Below are positions 7,540-15,442 of a DNA stretch of 39,837 nucleotides, piece by piece. A program made the translations under genes and the position numbers. A model generated the notes under the pieces. It ran no database searches. It saw only the letters and a program-made list of their open reading frames with translations, and was not told the DNA's origin. Within the stretch, counting starts at the first letter, position 1, and each line of letters opens with the position of its first letter. The DNA comes from an uncultured Treponema sp. (GTDB lineage: Bacteria; Spirochaetota; Spirochaetia; Treponematales; Treponemataceae), in NCBI GenBank assembly GCA_905233535.1, contig CAJOEO010000016.1:1-39837 (forward strand). The letters run 5' to 3'.

Positions 7540-7762
7540 ATTTTTCTGCGACAGCCTCTTCCCACGCTGTTTTTTCCCGTTCTATAAGCGTCGGATTTGC
7601 AAATTCCTTTAGACTTCCCGCGCTTTTTGCGATTGCCTCGAATTTTGCAGAATCCAAAAAATCGTCGTGAATAAGCATTGTTATCCGCTGATTCGGCTTT
7701 GCAAAAAGCGGTTCAAGCGGACGAACCGCCGTGCCGTCAAAATACGCTTCGATTTTCCGCAT
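7526..7762 (-). CDS. DUF104 (AF2212-like) antitoxin without an intact toxin
   Basis: The protein has 78 residues. The opening MRKIEAYFDGTAVRPLEPLFAKPNQRITMLI fits the DUF104/AF2212-like antitoxin pattern (E-A-x-F/Y-D-G-x-x-x-x-P-L-E-P). Such proteins are encoded before PIN-domain toxins. The PIN gene here survives only as a stub, so this is an orphan antitoxin. It could still neutralise a related PIN toxin elsewhere or simply be decaying. Confidence 0.75.
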   Translation of the reverse strand: MRKIEAYFDGTAVRPLEPLFAKPNQRITMLIHDDFLDSAKFEAIAKSAGSLKEFANPTLIEREKTAWEEAVAEKYASH

Positions 7763-7770
7763 TTTCTTCT

Positions 7771-9561
7771 CTACTGAATTATAACATACATCGTTACAGT
7801 GTTCGCGCCCGAATCCCCGAATGTAAGAGTGAGCGAACTGTCCGACGCAGTAGTTTCGCGAAGTTTGTGAAGCGTCATTCCGTAATTCGGGCGAAGCGCA
7901 CAGCCCATATTCGACGCAAAAATGAACGGTCCAGTTTTGTCGGAATCGCTGTTGTAGCCCGCGCTTGATTGATTTCTTACTAGATAATCAGTCGAAGAGC
8001 GTTTGTAATCATTTCCCCACAAATCGATTGCCGTCATCGGATATGAATATGAGTCTTTTGTGATTGTTTGAGTTGCGTCTTGATTGTGCGTAAAAACTTC
8101 TGAATCCGTTGTTGCCGTTCCTGACGAACTTTTGTTTGTGCAGGCAATCAAAAATTGTTTGAAAAGGTCGCTGAATGTGTAATTGTTGCCGCTGTTTACG
8201 GAATTCACCGCGGCAACAAGCGAGTCGTTGTCGATTTTGTTGTTTTCCATAATCGCTTTTACAAGTTTTGCTCCGCCGTATTGTCTGCAAAGCCAAGAGC
8301 CGAATCCGTAGGAAGTTGAATAAGAAAGCGCGGCATAGCTGTCGTTTCTGTATTCGCGGATTCCGCTTAAAAAGTACGAAGAATTAAAGTACGGCAAACG
8401 CTCGTGTTTTACATTGTTTGAATTATCAAGACCAAGTTTTTCCGCCATCATATCTTCGCAAAGCATAGAAAGCATTTCGTTGTAAGATGTATCGGGAGAG
8501 CCGTAATCTTTCATATCTTTCATTCCGTAATTTATCATGTGCTGAAACTCGTGCGCCAGCGTGGAAATCGTGGTATTTATTGATTTTACAGCATATATCG
8601 CATCGATATAAAAATATTTTCCTTCGTTGCTGTATCTTATTACGCTATTAGAATTTGACACGCGAGTAAAATAATCTTTTGCGTAAAAATATCCCAAAAC
8701 GCCACACTGCGAACTTGCCTCGTAATCCGCTCCGATGTCGTAAATTACGATGTTGATTTTTTTTCCTGTATCGCCGTAGGTTTCCATATCGATTGAAGCC
8801 GCTTCTGAAAGTTTTGAAGTTGACGCATTGGAATTTATGAGTTTGTCGGATTCATTTCCAAAAACATTTGTTATTAACGGATAAAATGCTTCGAATTTTT
8901 CTTTAAATTCTTTAGCGATTTTTTCCATCTCTGTTGAATCTTTGCCTTGCTTGGTAAAATCAGATTCTACGCACCAAACATAACAATTATCTCCGCTCGC
9001 ATACAATTTTGCAGTTTTCAGCGAGTATTGCGTCATATTTACATTTGAATCTACATAAATATCTTTTGTATTGCCGACCGAGTAAGTCGTTTGGGATTTT
9101 GCAGGAGCGGGCGGTTCGGGGAGCGCGCTTCGTCCTGCGCTTCGGATTCCGTCCAGCGTGATTTTTTCGCCTTCAAAATGCTTAAACTCGCTTTGCGGAA
9201 TTTCGCTTGAATCCACATCGATTTCCGCATCAAAAATCGCCGCGCGGCTTGTGCTTGCAGAGCGCAGCGCAGAAAGTGGCACGCTCACATTTCCCGTGTT
9301 CACTTTTGCAAGATAAATGCTTTTGTTCGACGGAACGCCAGAAATCGTAATGGATTTTGTGGTCGGCGCAATTTCAAAAATCGGCAAATCTGACTTGTAA
9401 ACTGCTGTATCTGATTTTGTCGCAGAAACGACATTGTACGAAGAAGAAGAACTTGTATCATCGTCCGAAAGAGAGCAAGCCAAAATTCCAAGTCCAACGC
9501 CTGACAAAATTAACGCGCTTGCTCCAAAACTCGCTATTTTTTTGTTTATTCGATTTTTCAT
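7771..9561 (-). CDS. Lipoprotein metalloprotease, M30 (hyicolysin)-like
   Basis: The ATG at 9561 follows GGAGGAAG, so the longer ORF-track start is rejected. The protein has 596 residues. The N-terminus (signal peptide then GILAC) is a lipoprotein signal, followed by a Ser-rich linker. The zinc-protease motif HEFQHMINY lies near residue 336, followed about 25 residues later by YNEMLSMLCEDMMAE, which could provide the third metal ligand. The surroundings (STLAHEFQH, WLCRQYGG) resemble M30 peptidases found in treponemes, which attack host or dietary protein. The family name is from memory; the zincin motif is plain. It is probably anchored to a membrane facing outward. Confidence 0.8.
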   Translation of the reverse strand: MKNRINKKIASFGASALILSGVGLGILACSLSDDDTSSSSSYNVVSATKSDTAVYKSDLPIFEIAPTTKSITISGVPSNKSIYLAKVNTGNVSVPLSALRSASTSRAAIFDAEIDVDSSEIPQSEFKHFEGEKITLDGIRSAGRSALPEPPAPAKSQTTYSVGNTKDIYVDSNVNMTQYSLKTAKLYASGDNCYVWCVESDFTKQGKDSTEMEKIAKEFKEKFEAFYPLITNVFGNESDKLINSNASTSKLSEAASIDMETYGDTGKKINIVIYDIGADYEASSQCGVLGYFYAKDYFTRVSNSNSVIRYSNEGKYFYIDAIYAVKSINTTISTLAHEFQHMINYGMKDMKDYGSPDTSYNEMLSMLCEDMMAEKLGLDNSNNVKHERLPYFNSSYFLSGIREYRNDSYAALSYSTSYGFGSWLCRQYGGAKLVKAIMENNKIDNDSLVAAVNSVNSGNNYTFSDLFKQFLIACTNKSSSGTATTDSEVFTHNQDATQTITKDSYSYPMTAIDLWGNDYKRSSTDYLVRNQSSAGYNSDSDKTGPFIFASNMGCALRPNYGMTLHKLRETTASDSSLTLTFGDSGANTVTMYVIIQ

Positions 9562-9645
9562 AAAATCTTCCTCCGTACCCGTTGGCGCAAAAATTGTATT
9601 TAATTTCATTGCATTGTATCACAAGTTGTATAAAGTTTCGCGTGT

Positions 9646-9674
9646 TTGCGCGAAAATCATTTTTGATTTACATT
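9646..9674 (+). promoter_or_regulatory. rsmE promoter giving a leaderless transcript
   Basis: TTGCGC (9646-9651), a 17-base spacer and TACATT (9669-9674). The ATG lies seven bases after the -10 box and there is no Shine-Dalgarno. Confidence 0.55.
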
Positions 9675-9681
9675 TTTTCGC

Positions 9682-10419
9682 ATGAATATTTGCCTTTTTG
9701 ACAAAAACGAACGCGACGAAAACGGAAAAATTGTTTTTTTGAAAAACGACGAACGAGCAAATCACATTTTGAACGTTCTAAAAAAGAATGTCGGCGACAC
9801 GTTTCTTGCGGGAATTGTGAACGAAATGGCGGGAATTGCGACAATTGAAAAAATCGACGACGGAAAAATTGAATTTTCGTTCGAGCCGAAAACGGACGGA
9901 AAACCGCTTGCGCCGATTGATTTTTTGGTGGGATTTCCGCGCCCGATTCAACTTCGTCGGCTTTTGCGCGATGTGGCGGGCTTAGGTGCGCGAAAAATCG
10001 TTCTTTGCGGTACGGAACTCGGCGAAAAATCGTATTTGGATTCTAACGTTGTAAAAGACGGAAGCGCGCAAAAAATGCTTTTTGACGGCACTGTTCAGGC
10101 GGGAAGCACGCACGTCCCCGAACTTGTTGTTTGTAAAAATATTTTTGACGCTTTTTCGATTTTGAACGCCGACATAAAAATCGCGCTGGACAACAAACGC
10201 GCGCAAATGTCGCTCGGAAAAAAATTGCGCGAAAACGCGGACAAAAAATCGATTTGCCTTGCAATCGGAAGCGAACGCGGCTGGACGGAAAACGAGCGCG
10301 ATATTTTTTTGAAAAACGGCTGGTCGCTCTGCTCGATGGGAAGCCGCGTTTTGCGAACGGAAACTGCCGTAACGGTTTCGGGCGCAATCGTTTTGGACGC
10401 GCTCGGCTTTTTGGATTGA
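9682..10419 (+). CDS. rsmE: 16S rRNA (uracil-1498-N3)-methyltransferase RsmE
   Basis: RsmE methylates U1498 of 16S rRNA using SAM. The protein has 245 residues, the usual length. It has an N-terminal PUA-like domain (ANHILNVLKKNVGDTF) and a C-terminal SPOUT knot with AIGSERGWTENERDIF and MGSRVLRTETAV, the most conserved part of the family. It heads a run with three further same-strand genes that ends with another 16S methyltransferase, rsmG. Confidence 0.95.
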   Translation: MNICLFDKNERDENGKIVFLKNDERANHILNVLKKNVGDTFLAGIVNEMAGIATIEKIDDGKIEFSFEPKTDGKPLAPIDFLVGFPRPIQLRRLLRDVAGLGARKIVLCGTELGEKSYLDSNVVKDGSAQKMLFDGTVQAGSTHVPELVVCKNIFDAFSILNADIKIALDNKRAQMSLGKKLRENADKKSICLAIGSERGWTENERDIFLKNGWSLCSMGSRVLRTETAVTVSGAIVLDALGFLD

Positions 10420-10440
10420 CATTTTGCGATTTTCAATTTT

Positions 10441-10465
10441 CGTTGGTTGAACTTCTCGAAACAAA
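10441..10465. repeat. REP-like half copy
   Basis: GTTGGTTGAACTTCTCGAAAC is a degenerate copy of the dispersed core, just after rsmE. Confidence 0.5.
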
Positions 10466-10525
10466 TTTTTGATAAACAAAACAATAGCGTTGACAGAAAA
10501 TCTGCAATATTCAAAAAAAATCTTC

Positions 10526-10531
10526 TATAAT
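10526..10531 (+). promoter_or_regulatory. -10 box nine bases before the zincin gene
   Basis: A perfect TATAAT, no Shine-Dalgarno before the ATG at 10541, and a predicted leader of only about 3 bases. Confidence 0.55.
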
Positions 10532-10540
10532 ATACAAATC

Positions 10541-11344
10541 ATGGAGAACGAAGAAATAAAGGAAAACCTTTTGAAATTGGCGCAAACGTCGCTTGATTTT
10601 ACGGTTGTTCAAACGGGGAAGGAATCTGTGCGCGTGAACGGGCTTTACGACGCACAAACGCACGAGATTTTGTTGCACAACAAAAATTTTGCGAACGACG
10701 ACCAATTGATTTACACGGCGGTTCACGAGTTTACGCATCATCTCGAAACCGAAAAATTTATTGCGGAAAACGGCGGCAAAGTTCCGCCAAAAGGAACGCG
10801 AGTTCATTCAAAGGCGTTTTGGTCGCGTTTTCACGAATTGATTGCAAAGGCGGAAGAAATCGGCATTTATAAAATTGCAATCGAGGAATCGCCCGAACTT
10901 TCTGAGTTGACGAAGAAAATCAAAACGGAATTTATCGAAGCGAACGGAAAACTCATGGTGGAATTCGGCAAACTTTTGGCGAAAGCGCACGATTTGTGTA
11001 AAAAATCGAATATTCGCTACGAGGATTATCTCGACAGAGTTTTGTGTCTTCCGCGTTCTACGGCAAAGGAAATTCAAAAAGTAAGCGAAAGCGGCGTGAA
11101 TCCTGCGGTCGGCTTTGAAAATATGAAAAGTCTTGCGACGATTAAAGACGAAGACGAACGCAAAAACGCCACGGAAAAAATCATCGAAGGAAATCCCGCG
11201 GACACGCTCGACGAATTAAAAAAGAAAAAAACGGAAGATTCTCCGCGAGAAAAGTTGGAAAAGGAAAAGGCGCGAATCGAAAAAACGATTGAAACCTTAA
11301 AAGAACGCTTGCAATATGTGGAGGAAACCCTTGAAACACTCTGA
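10541..11344 (+). CDS. Putative cytoplasmic zinc metalloprotein (HExxH) of unknown family
   Basis: The ATG at 10541 is preferred; the longer track start runs through the -10 box. The protein has 267 residues and no signal peptide. The segment AVHEFTHHLE near residue 67 contains HExxH, and the preceding LYDAQTHEILLHN and the following Trp/His-rich helix resemble small SprT- or ImmA-like zincins. I cannot assign a family. The C-terminal 60 residues (EKLEKEKARIEKTIETLKER) are a coiled coil. Its last codons overlap the start of the next gene by 14 bases, so the two are co-translated. Confidence 0.65.
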   Translation: MENEEIKENLLKLAQTSLDFTVVQTGKESVRVNGLYDAQTHEILLHNKNFANDDQLIYTAVHEFTHHLETEKFIAENGGKVPPKGTRVHSKAFWSRFHELIAKAEEIGIYKIAIEESPELSELTKKIKTEFIEANGKLMVEFGKLLAKAHDLCKKSNIRYEDYLDRVLCLPRSTAKEIQKVSESGVNPAVGFENMKSLATIKDEDERKNATEKIIEGNPADTLDELKKKKTEDSPREKLEKEKARIEKTIETLKERLQYVEETLETL

Positions 11345-12188
11345 AAAAATTTCAATCGCGCTTTTTTCTGCGATTTCGACTTTTGCGTTTGCGCAAAACG
11401 GACCAACGCCACCGTCGCCACCAAGTGTCGCGCTTCCGTCATTTGGCGGATTTTACACGCCTGGCACAAATGGATTTTACACTGGTTCTCGCCACGCGCC
11501 GCCTTACGTTCCGAATTTTCAAAATTCGCAAAATTCGCAAAATCGAGTTTTGACGGAATCGCAGAAAAAACAAATCGAAGAAGAAACCGCGGATTTAATC
11601 GGAAGCACAGAAAATACGAAAATCAATTTGAGCGCGAAAGACATGGCTTCTCTTGAATCTCTTGGTTTGTTAAAAAAAGTTTCTGCGTCGATTGGAGCGA
11701 ACGCCACGCAATCAAAAGAAGACAGCGAAACTTTAAAAGCGATTTTGGCAAAATTGAACGAAATCAAAGTTGAACTCGACAAAAACGCCGAAGAAAAATC
11801 GCAAATCGAATCTGAAAAATCGCCCACGGTTTTGAGATTTACGGCGGACGGCGTGGATTGGACGGGTGCGATTCAATCGGCGCATTTTTCCGACGAAGAG
11901 GCGGACGGTTCGTTTTTGTTTACGAGCGACATCGCGTATTCTCACGACGGCAAGCGCACCGACGAAACGTTTTATTTGCTTTTTTCGTCGGACGTTGGCG
12001 AAGGCGGCATAAAAAAATACAACGTAAAAGCCGAAACGAACGGCGAAGACGCGGGATTTTTTCTTTCGCGGTTGGCGCAAAAAGGCGTGCTTACGGCAAC
12101 GCGAACGGGAAATCTCGTTTCGTTTCGCGTGAACGAAAGCGATGTTTCGGTGGATATGCTTCTTTCGATGAAAAAAATCGGGCAGTAA
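11331..12188 (+). CDS. Secreted protein with Pro-rich N-terminus and coiled coil, unknown function
   Basis: The likely start is TTG at 11331, five bases after GGAGGA. It gives MKHSEKISIALFSAISTFAFAQ, a normal signal peptide; the ATG at 11316 lies upstream of that Shine-Dalgarno. The protein has 285 residues. The mature protein begins with a low-complexity Pro/Ser/Gly/Tyr region (TPPSPPSVALPSFGGFYTPG) and Asn/Gln repeats. A helical, probably coiled-coil part (KAILAKLNEIKVELDKNAEE) and a C-terminal beta domain follow. The family is not recognised. It overlaps the zincin gene and ends one base before rsmG, so the three form one operon. Confidence 0.65.
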   Translation: MKHSEKISIALFSAISTFAFAQNGPTPPSPPSVALPSFGGFYTPGTNGFYTGSRHAPPYVPNFQNSQNSQNRVLTESQKKQIEEETADLIGSTENTKINLSAKDMASLESLGLLKKVSASIGANATQSKEDSETLKAILAKLNEIKVELDKNAEEKSQIESEKSPTVLRFTADGVDWTGAIQSAHFSDEEADGSFLFTSDIAYSHDGKRTDETFYLLFSSDVGEGGIKKYNVKAETNGEDAGFFLSRLAQKGVLTATRTGNLVSFRVNESDVSVDMLLSMKKIGQ

Positions 12189-12189
12189 A

Positions 12190-12888
12190 ATGGCAAGCGA
12201 GATTTTAAAAAACGGAATCGAAGAGATTTTGAAAGCCGATTTTTTTTCGATTCAAACGGAAAAAAACGACGAACTTTTTGAAAAACTCACCGTTTTCACG
12301 AATCTTCTTTTGGAATGGAACAAAAAATTCGACCTTGTGAACGCCGAAACCGAAGACGAAATTGCCGCGCGGCACATTTTGGATTCGCTTGCGGGCGCAA
12401 GCGCGATTTGTGCCGAACTTTCAAACAGAAAACGCGAAAACGCCACGATTGCCGACATCGGTTCTGGCGCGGGGTTTCCAGGAATTCCACTTGCGTGTCT
12501 TCTTCCAAATCAAAAATTCGTTTTTGTGGAAAGAATGTCAAAGCGGTGCAATTTTTTGCAAAATTGCGTGCGCGAACTTGGGCTTTTAAACGTGGAAGTT
12601 GAGGAAAATCAGGCGGAACGTCTTTCGCAAAATCGTTTTTTTGTGGCGACTTTTCGCGCGTTTCGTCCGCTTGAAAAAAAAATGCTCCGCGTGCTTTTGC
12701 GGATTTTGGAAAACGGCGGATTTTTGGCGGCGTACAAAGCGCGAAAAACAAGCATCGACGCGGAACTTTCCGCGCTTGAGTTTTTGCCACCGCACAAAAT
12801 CGTGGAACTTTCTGTTCCGTTTTTGACGCAATCGACAAAAAAAGGCGAAGAACGCGAACGAAATCTCGTCATAATTGAAAAATCTTGA
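12190..12888 (+). CDS. rsmG: 16S rRNA (guanine-527-N7)-methyltransferase RsmG (GidB)
   Basis: RsmG uses SAM to methylate G527 in 16S rRNA; loss in other bacteria gives low-level streptomycin resistance. The protein has 232 residues. NLLLEWNKKFDLVNA and RHILDSL open the family pattern, and the SAM-binding loop IADIGSGAGFPGIPLA lies near residue 87. VERMSKRCNFLQ and ATFRAFRPLEK follow. The ATG comes one base after the previous stop and lacks a clear Shine-Dalgarno, suggesting translational coupling. RsmG is often next to mnmG; here the two are 11 kb apart. Confidence 0.95.
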   Translation: MASEILKNGIEEILKADFFSIQTEKNDELFEKLTVFTNLLLEWNKKFDLVNAETEDEIAARHILDSLAGASAICAELSNRKRENATIADIGSGAGFPGIPLACLLPNQKFVFVERMSKRCNFLQNCVRELGLLNVEVEENQAERLSQNRFFVATFRAFRPLEKKMLRVLLRILENGGFLAAYKARKTSIDAELSALEFLPPHKIVELSVPFLTQSTKKGEERERNLVIIEKS

Positions 12889-12896
12889 ATAAAAAA

Positions 12897-12933
12897 ACGG
12901 TGGTTTCGACTATGCTCAACCACCGCTTTTTTT
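12897..12933. terminator. REP-like palindrome acting as terminator between rsmG and the TPR gene
   Basis: ACGGTGGTTTCGAC..GCTCAACCACCG followed by seven T. A second, degenerate copy (CTCAATCACCGTTCTTTTTT) follows. The genes on both sides converge on it. Confidence 0.8.
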
Positions 12934-12969
12934 CTCTCAATCACCGTTCTTTTTTATTTGGCGCGATTT

Positions 12970-14301
12970 TTAATCAACTCGCTTTAACATTTTTATAAGT
13001 TCGTCTTTTTCGACTAAATCGAGCGGACGACCTTCGGCAAATCGTCGCGCCTCGTCGCTGTACGTTCCCGCCGAAACGCAAATTCCTTTGTCCGCTTTTA
13101 CGTCGTTCACGCGAGAAAGAAATTCTCGCACAACAAGTTCGCCAATCGTGCCTTGCGTTCTGTAGAATCTGAAAATGTGGTCTTCTTCTGAGCGCGTAAA
13201 ATCGACATGAAGTTGAATCTGCACGTTGTCTTGCGAAACGGAAATGTCCATAATTCTTGCCGTGCCTTTTTTGTACATTCTGAGGGCGACTTTTCGGCAA
13301 AGCGCAACGAAATCGCTAGAAGCCGCCATCAAATACGTTTGAAGATTTTTGTTTTGATTCAATTCGCTGTAACGCGAAAGCAACGACGCAACGTCTTTGT
13401 AATTCGGGATTATCGCTTGAATTTCGCGCAACGCTTCAAGTCCTTTTGTAATCGCGTTTTGCATAAAACACGCGGTCGCGTAACGATAGCGGATTTCTAC
13501 GGCAACGTCTTGCGGCGCACTTTGGTGCTTCATACCGATTTCAAAATCTTGCATGGCTTTGTCCGCTTGATTCATTTTTATGTGATGAAGCCCCGCCGCC
13601 AAACACGATTTCGCGCCGAATTCTGGGTCAGGACGCATATGCATAAAAACGCGCATCGCTTTTTCCGCGTAGCCACTTTCGTTCATTGAATCCGCCATAC
13701 AGAACAACGCTTCTTTGTTTTCTGGATTTTCGTCCAAAGCGCGTTTCAAATACGGCAACGCCTCTTTGTAATGTTTTCCTTTATAAAGACCAATACCAAG
13801 ATATTGATTTATACCAGGCGCATCAGAACGAAGCATTATACAACGTTTAAAACACGGAACAGATTTATCAAATTCATTGTTCTTAAAATATGCCACACCA
13901 AGATAATAATTTACATCAAAGTTTTGTCTGTTTATTTGATACGCCGCGCCAAGACCTTTGAACGCTTCTTGAATTTTATTGAGTTTTACTGCACAAATTC
14001 CTTGACGCAAAGACGCTTGAAATGGGTCGATTTCGCGGTGAGCCGCAGAAATGCTCATCATAGTTTCATAAATCGGATACGCTTTATCCCAATCGTGTTC
14101 GTTGTAATACAAATCGCCCAAGGGAATCAAACCTTCGGGATTATGCGGGTCTTGTGCAAGTTTTCTGTTAGCGTCGCGAAGAATTTGCGCACGTCCCTTT
14201 TGCCTGCCTTTTCCGCCACCGCTGCCACGCTTTTTTGTGGCTAAAACTATAATAAGTGCGCCAAACGCAATAACAATAACAATGCCAATCAAAACTTCCA
14301 T
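12970..14301 (-). CDS. Membrane-anchored TPR protein
   Basis: The protein has 443 residues. One N-terminal membrane segment (VLIGIVIVIAFGALIIVLAT) is followed by a Gly/Lys-rich linker and tetratricopeptide repeats from about residue 50 to 300, for example ALPYLKRALDENPENKEALF and VNYYLGVAYFKNNEFDKSVPCF. A C-terminal domain of about 130 residues follows, without TPR character. TPR arrays are protein-docking surfaces; the partner cannot be read from sequence. The ATG lies eight bases after a GATAAT box and has no Shine-Dalgarno, so the mRNA is probably leaderless. Confidence 0.85.
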   Translation of the reverse strand: MEVLIGIVIVIAFGALIIVLATKKRGSGGGKGRQKGRAQILRDANRKLAQDPHNPEGLIPLGDLYYNEHDWDKAYPIYETMMSISAAHREIDPFQASLRQGICAVKLNKIQEAFKGLGAAYQINRQNFDVNYYLGVAYFKNNEFDKSVPCFKRCIMLRSDAPGINQYLGIGLYKGKHYKEALPYLKRALDENPENKEALFCMADSMNESGYAEKAMRVFMHMRPDPEFGAKSCLAAGLHHIKMNQADKAMQDFEIGMKHQSAPQDVAVEIRYRYATACFMQNAITKGLEALREIQAIIPNYKDVASLLSRYSELNQNKNLQTYLMAASSDFVALCRKVALRMYKKGTARIMDISVSQDNVQIQLHVDFTRSEEDHIFRFYRTQGTIGELVVREFLSRVNDVKADKGICVSAGTYSDEARRFAEGRPLDLVEKDELIKMLKRVD

Positions 14302-14309
14302 AATAATTC

Positions 14310-14338
14310 ATTATCGGTAAAAATGCCGTGAAATGCAA
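14310..14338 (-). promoter_or_regulatory. Promoter of the TPR gene, leaderless
   Basis: On the minus strand: TTGCAT, a 17-base spacer, GATAAT, then eight bases to the ATG at 14301. It is one of the clearest leaderless promoters here because both boxes are good. Confidence 0.6.
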
Positions 14339-14490
14339 CGGTGGCGGAAAGTGTCGTGTAAATACTTGTTTGTTTCGGATTATAGTCATTTTTCTAAAGT
14401 CAAGGAAACTCGTTTTTCATCGAAAATAATCCGCACAAAAGAGATTTTCAAAATCGGTTTGGCATTATAAGATTCATTTAAGGGGGAACG

Positions 14491-15340
14491 ATGAATATTC
14501 ACATTTTGGAAATGCCACTCGATTTTGGAGCGTCGCGCCACGGTTCTGACATGGGACCGTCGGCGATTCGTTTGGCGGGAATCAAAGAGCGTCTTGAATC
14601 GCTTGGGCATCGCGTTGAAAAGTTTTTTAGTCCAATTCAAATAAATCCGCAGGAATTTGAGGCGATTGGAAATCCAAAGGCGAAATATCTCGCGCCAATC
14701 GTTCGTGCAACGGAGCAGTTGGCGGAAGAAGTTGAACGCGCAACTAGCAAAGGCGGTTTTCCGCTCGTTTTGGGCGGCGACCATTCGATTGCATTGGGTT
14801 CGCTTGCAGGGCTTGCGGCAACGTGTCGCAAAAAAAATCGCACGCTCGGCGTTTTGTACGTTGACGCGCACGGCGATTTTAACACGACGGAAACGACTCC
14901 CAGCGGAAATATTCACGGCGAATGTATGGCGGCAAGTTGCGGCTACGGAATTCCAGAACTCACGAATCTTTATTTTGCGGGACGAAAAGTGAATCCGCAA
15001 AACGTTTGCTACGCTGGGCTTTGCGATGGACATTGACCGCATTGGATTCAATGAAGTCGTAAAAAAAGTTTTGGCATTTTTCAAAGAACGAGTCGATTTT
15101 GTTCACGTTAGTTTTGACATGGACAGCCTTGACCCGATGTACGCACCAGGCACGGGCTATCATCTTCCTGCGGGCATGACGAATCGCGAAGCTCTTCTAT
15201 TAATGGAAGAAATGCACGATTCAAACCTTGTTGGAAGCGCGGAAATCGTGGAAGTAAATCCCGTTTTAGACGTGCGAAATCAAACCGCCGCACTTGCCGT
15301 AGAACTCGCTGCTCGTCTTTTAGGCGAAAAGATTTTTTGA
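14491..15340 (+). pseudogene. rocF: Arginase-family gene broken by an internal deletion and frameshift
   Basis: Arginase splits arginine into ornithine and urea with two Mn ions. All metal-site motifs are present but in two frames. The first frame (14491-15036, Shine-Dalgarno AGGGGGAA) has GGDHSIALGS and DAHGDFNT..SGNIHG. The second (open from before 15026 to 15340) has SFDMDSLDP, PAGMTNREA and EIVEVNP. The break lies at about 15015-15026: NVCYAG is followed at once, in the other frame, by FAMDIDRIGF. In Bacillus RocF about 18-20 residues separate these points, so roughly 55-60 bases are missing. No slippery site is visible. The peptide could not make the full active site unless the assembly is wrong here. 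Confidence 0.8.
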
Positions 15341-15349
15341 ACCAACATT

Positions 15350-15412
15350 TTTCGTTTCGACTTTCGCGTATCGAACCAAAAACCGCAGAGGTTTCGATAC
15401 GTTCTCTCCGCC
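15350..15412. repeat. Diverged REP-like copies after the arginase gene
   Basis: GTTTCGACTTTCGCGTATCGAACC and GAGGTTTCGATACGTTC are variants of the dispersed core in which GCTCAAC is replaced by GTATCGAAC. Confidence 0.5.
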
Positions 15413-15442
15413 GTTCTTTTTGTTTGCGCGTAAAAGATTGCG

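Noticed and set aside
10490-10495. Perfect TTGACA before the zincin gene taken as its -35 box
   Set aside because: It lies 30 bases from the TATAAT box, far outside usable spacing.
13207-14244. Plus-strand ORFs opposite the TPR gene
   Set aside because: They are shadows of a well-supported TPR coding frame.
15026-15340. Second arginase frame as an independent gene
   Set aside because: It lacks a Shine-Dalgarno and contains only the C-terminal third of the arginase fold; it is part of the broken gene.
14491-15340. Programmed ribosomal frameshift in the arginase gene
   Set aside because: There is no slippery heptamer, and expected residues are missing at the junction, which frameshifting cannot restore.
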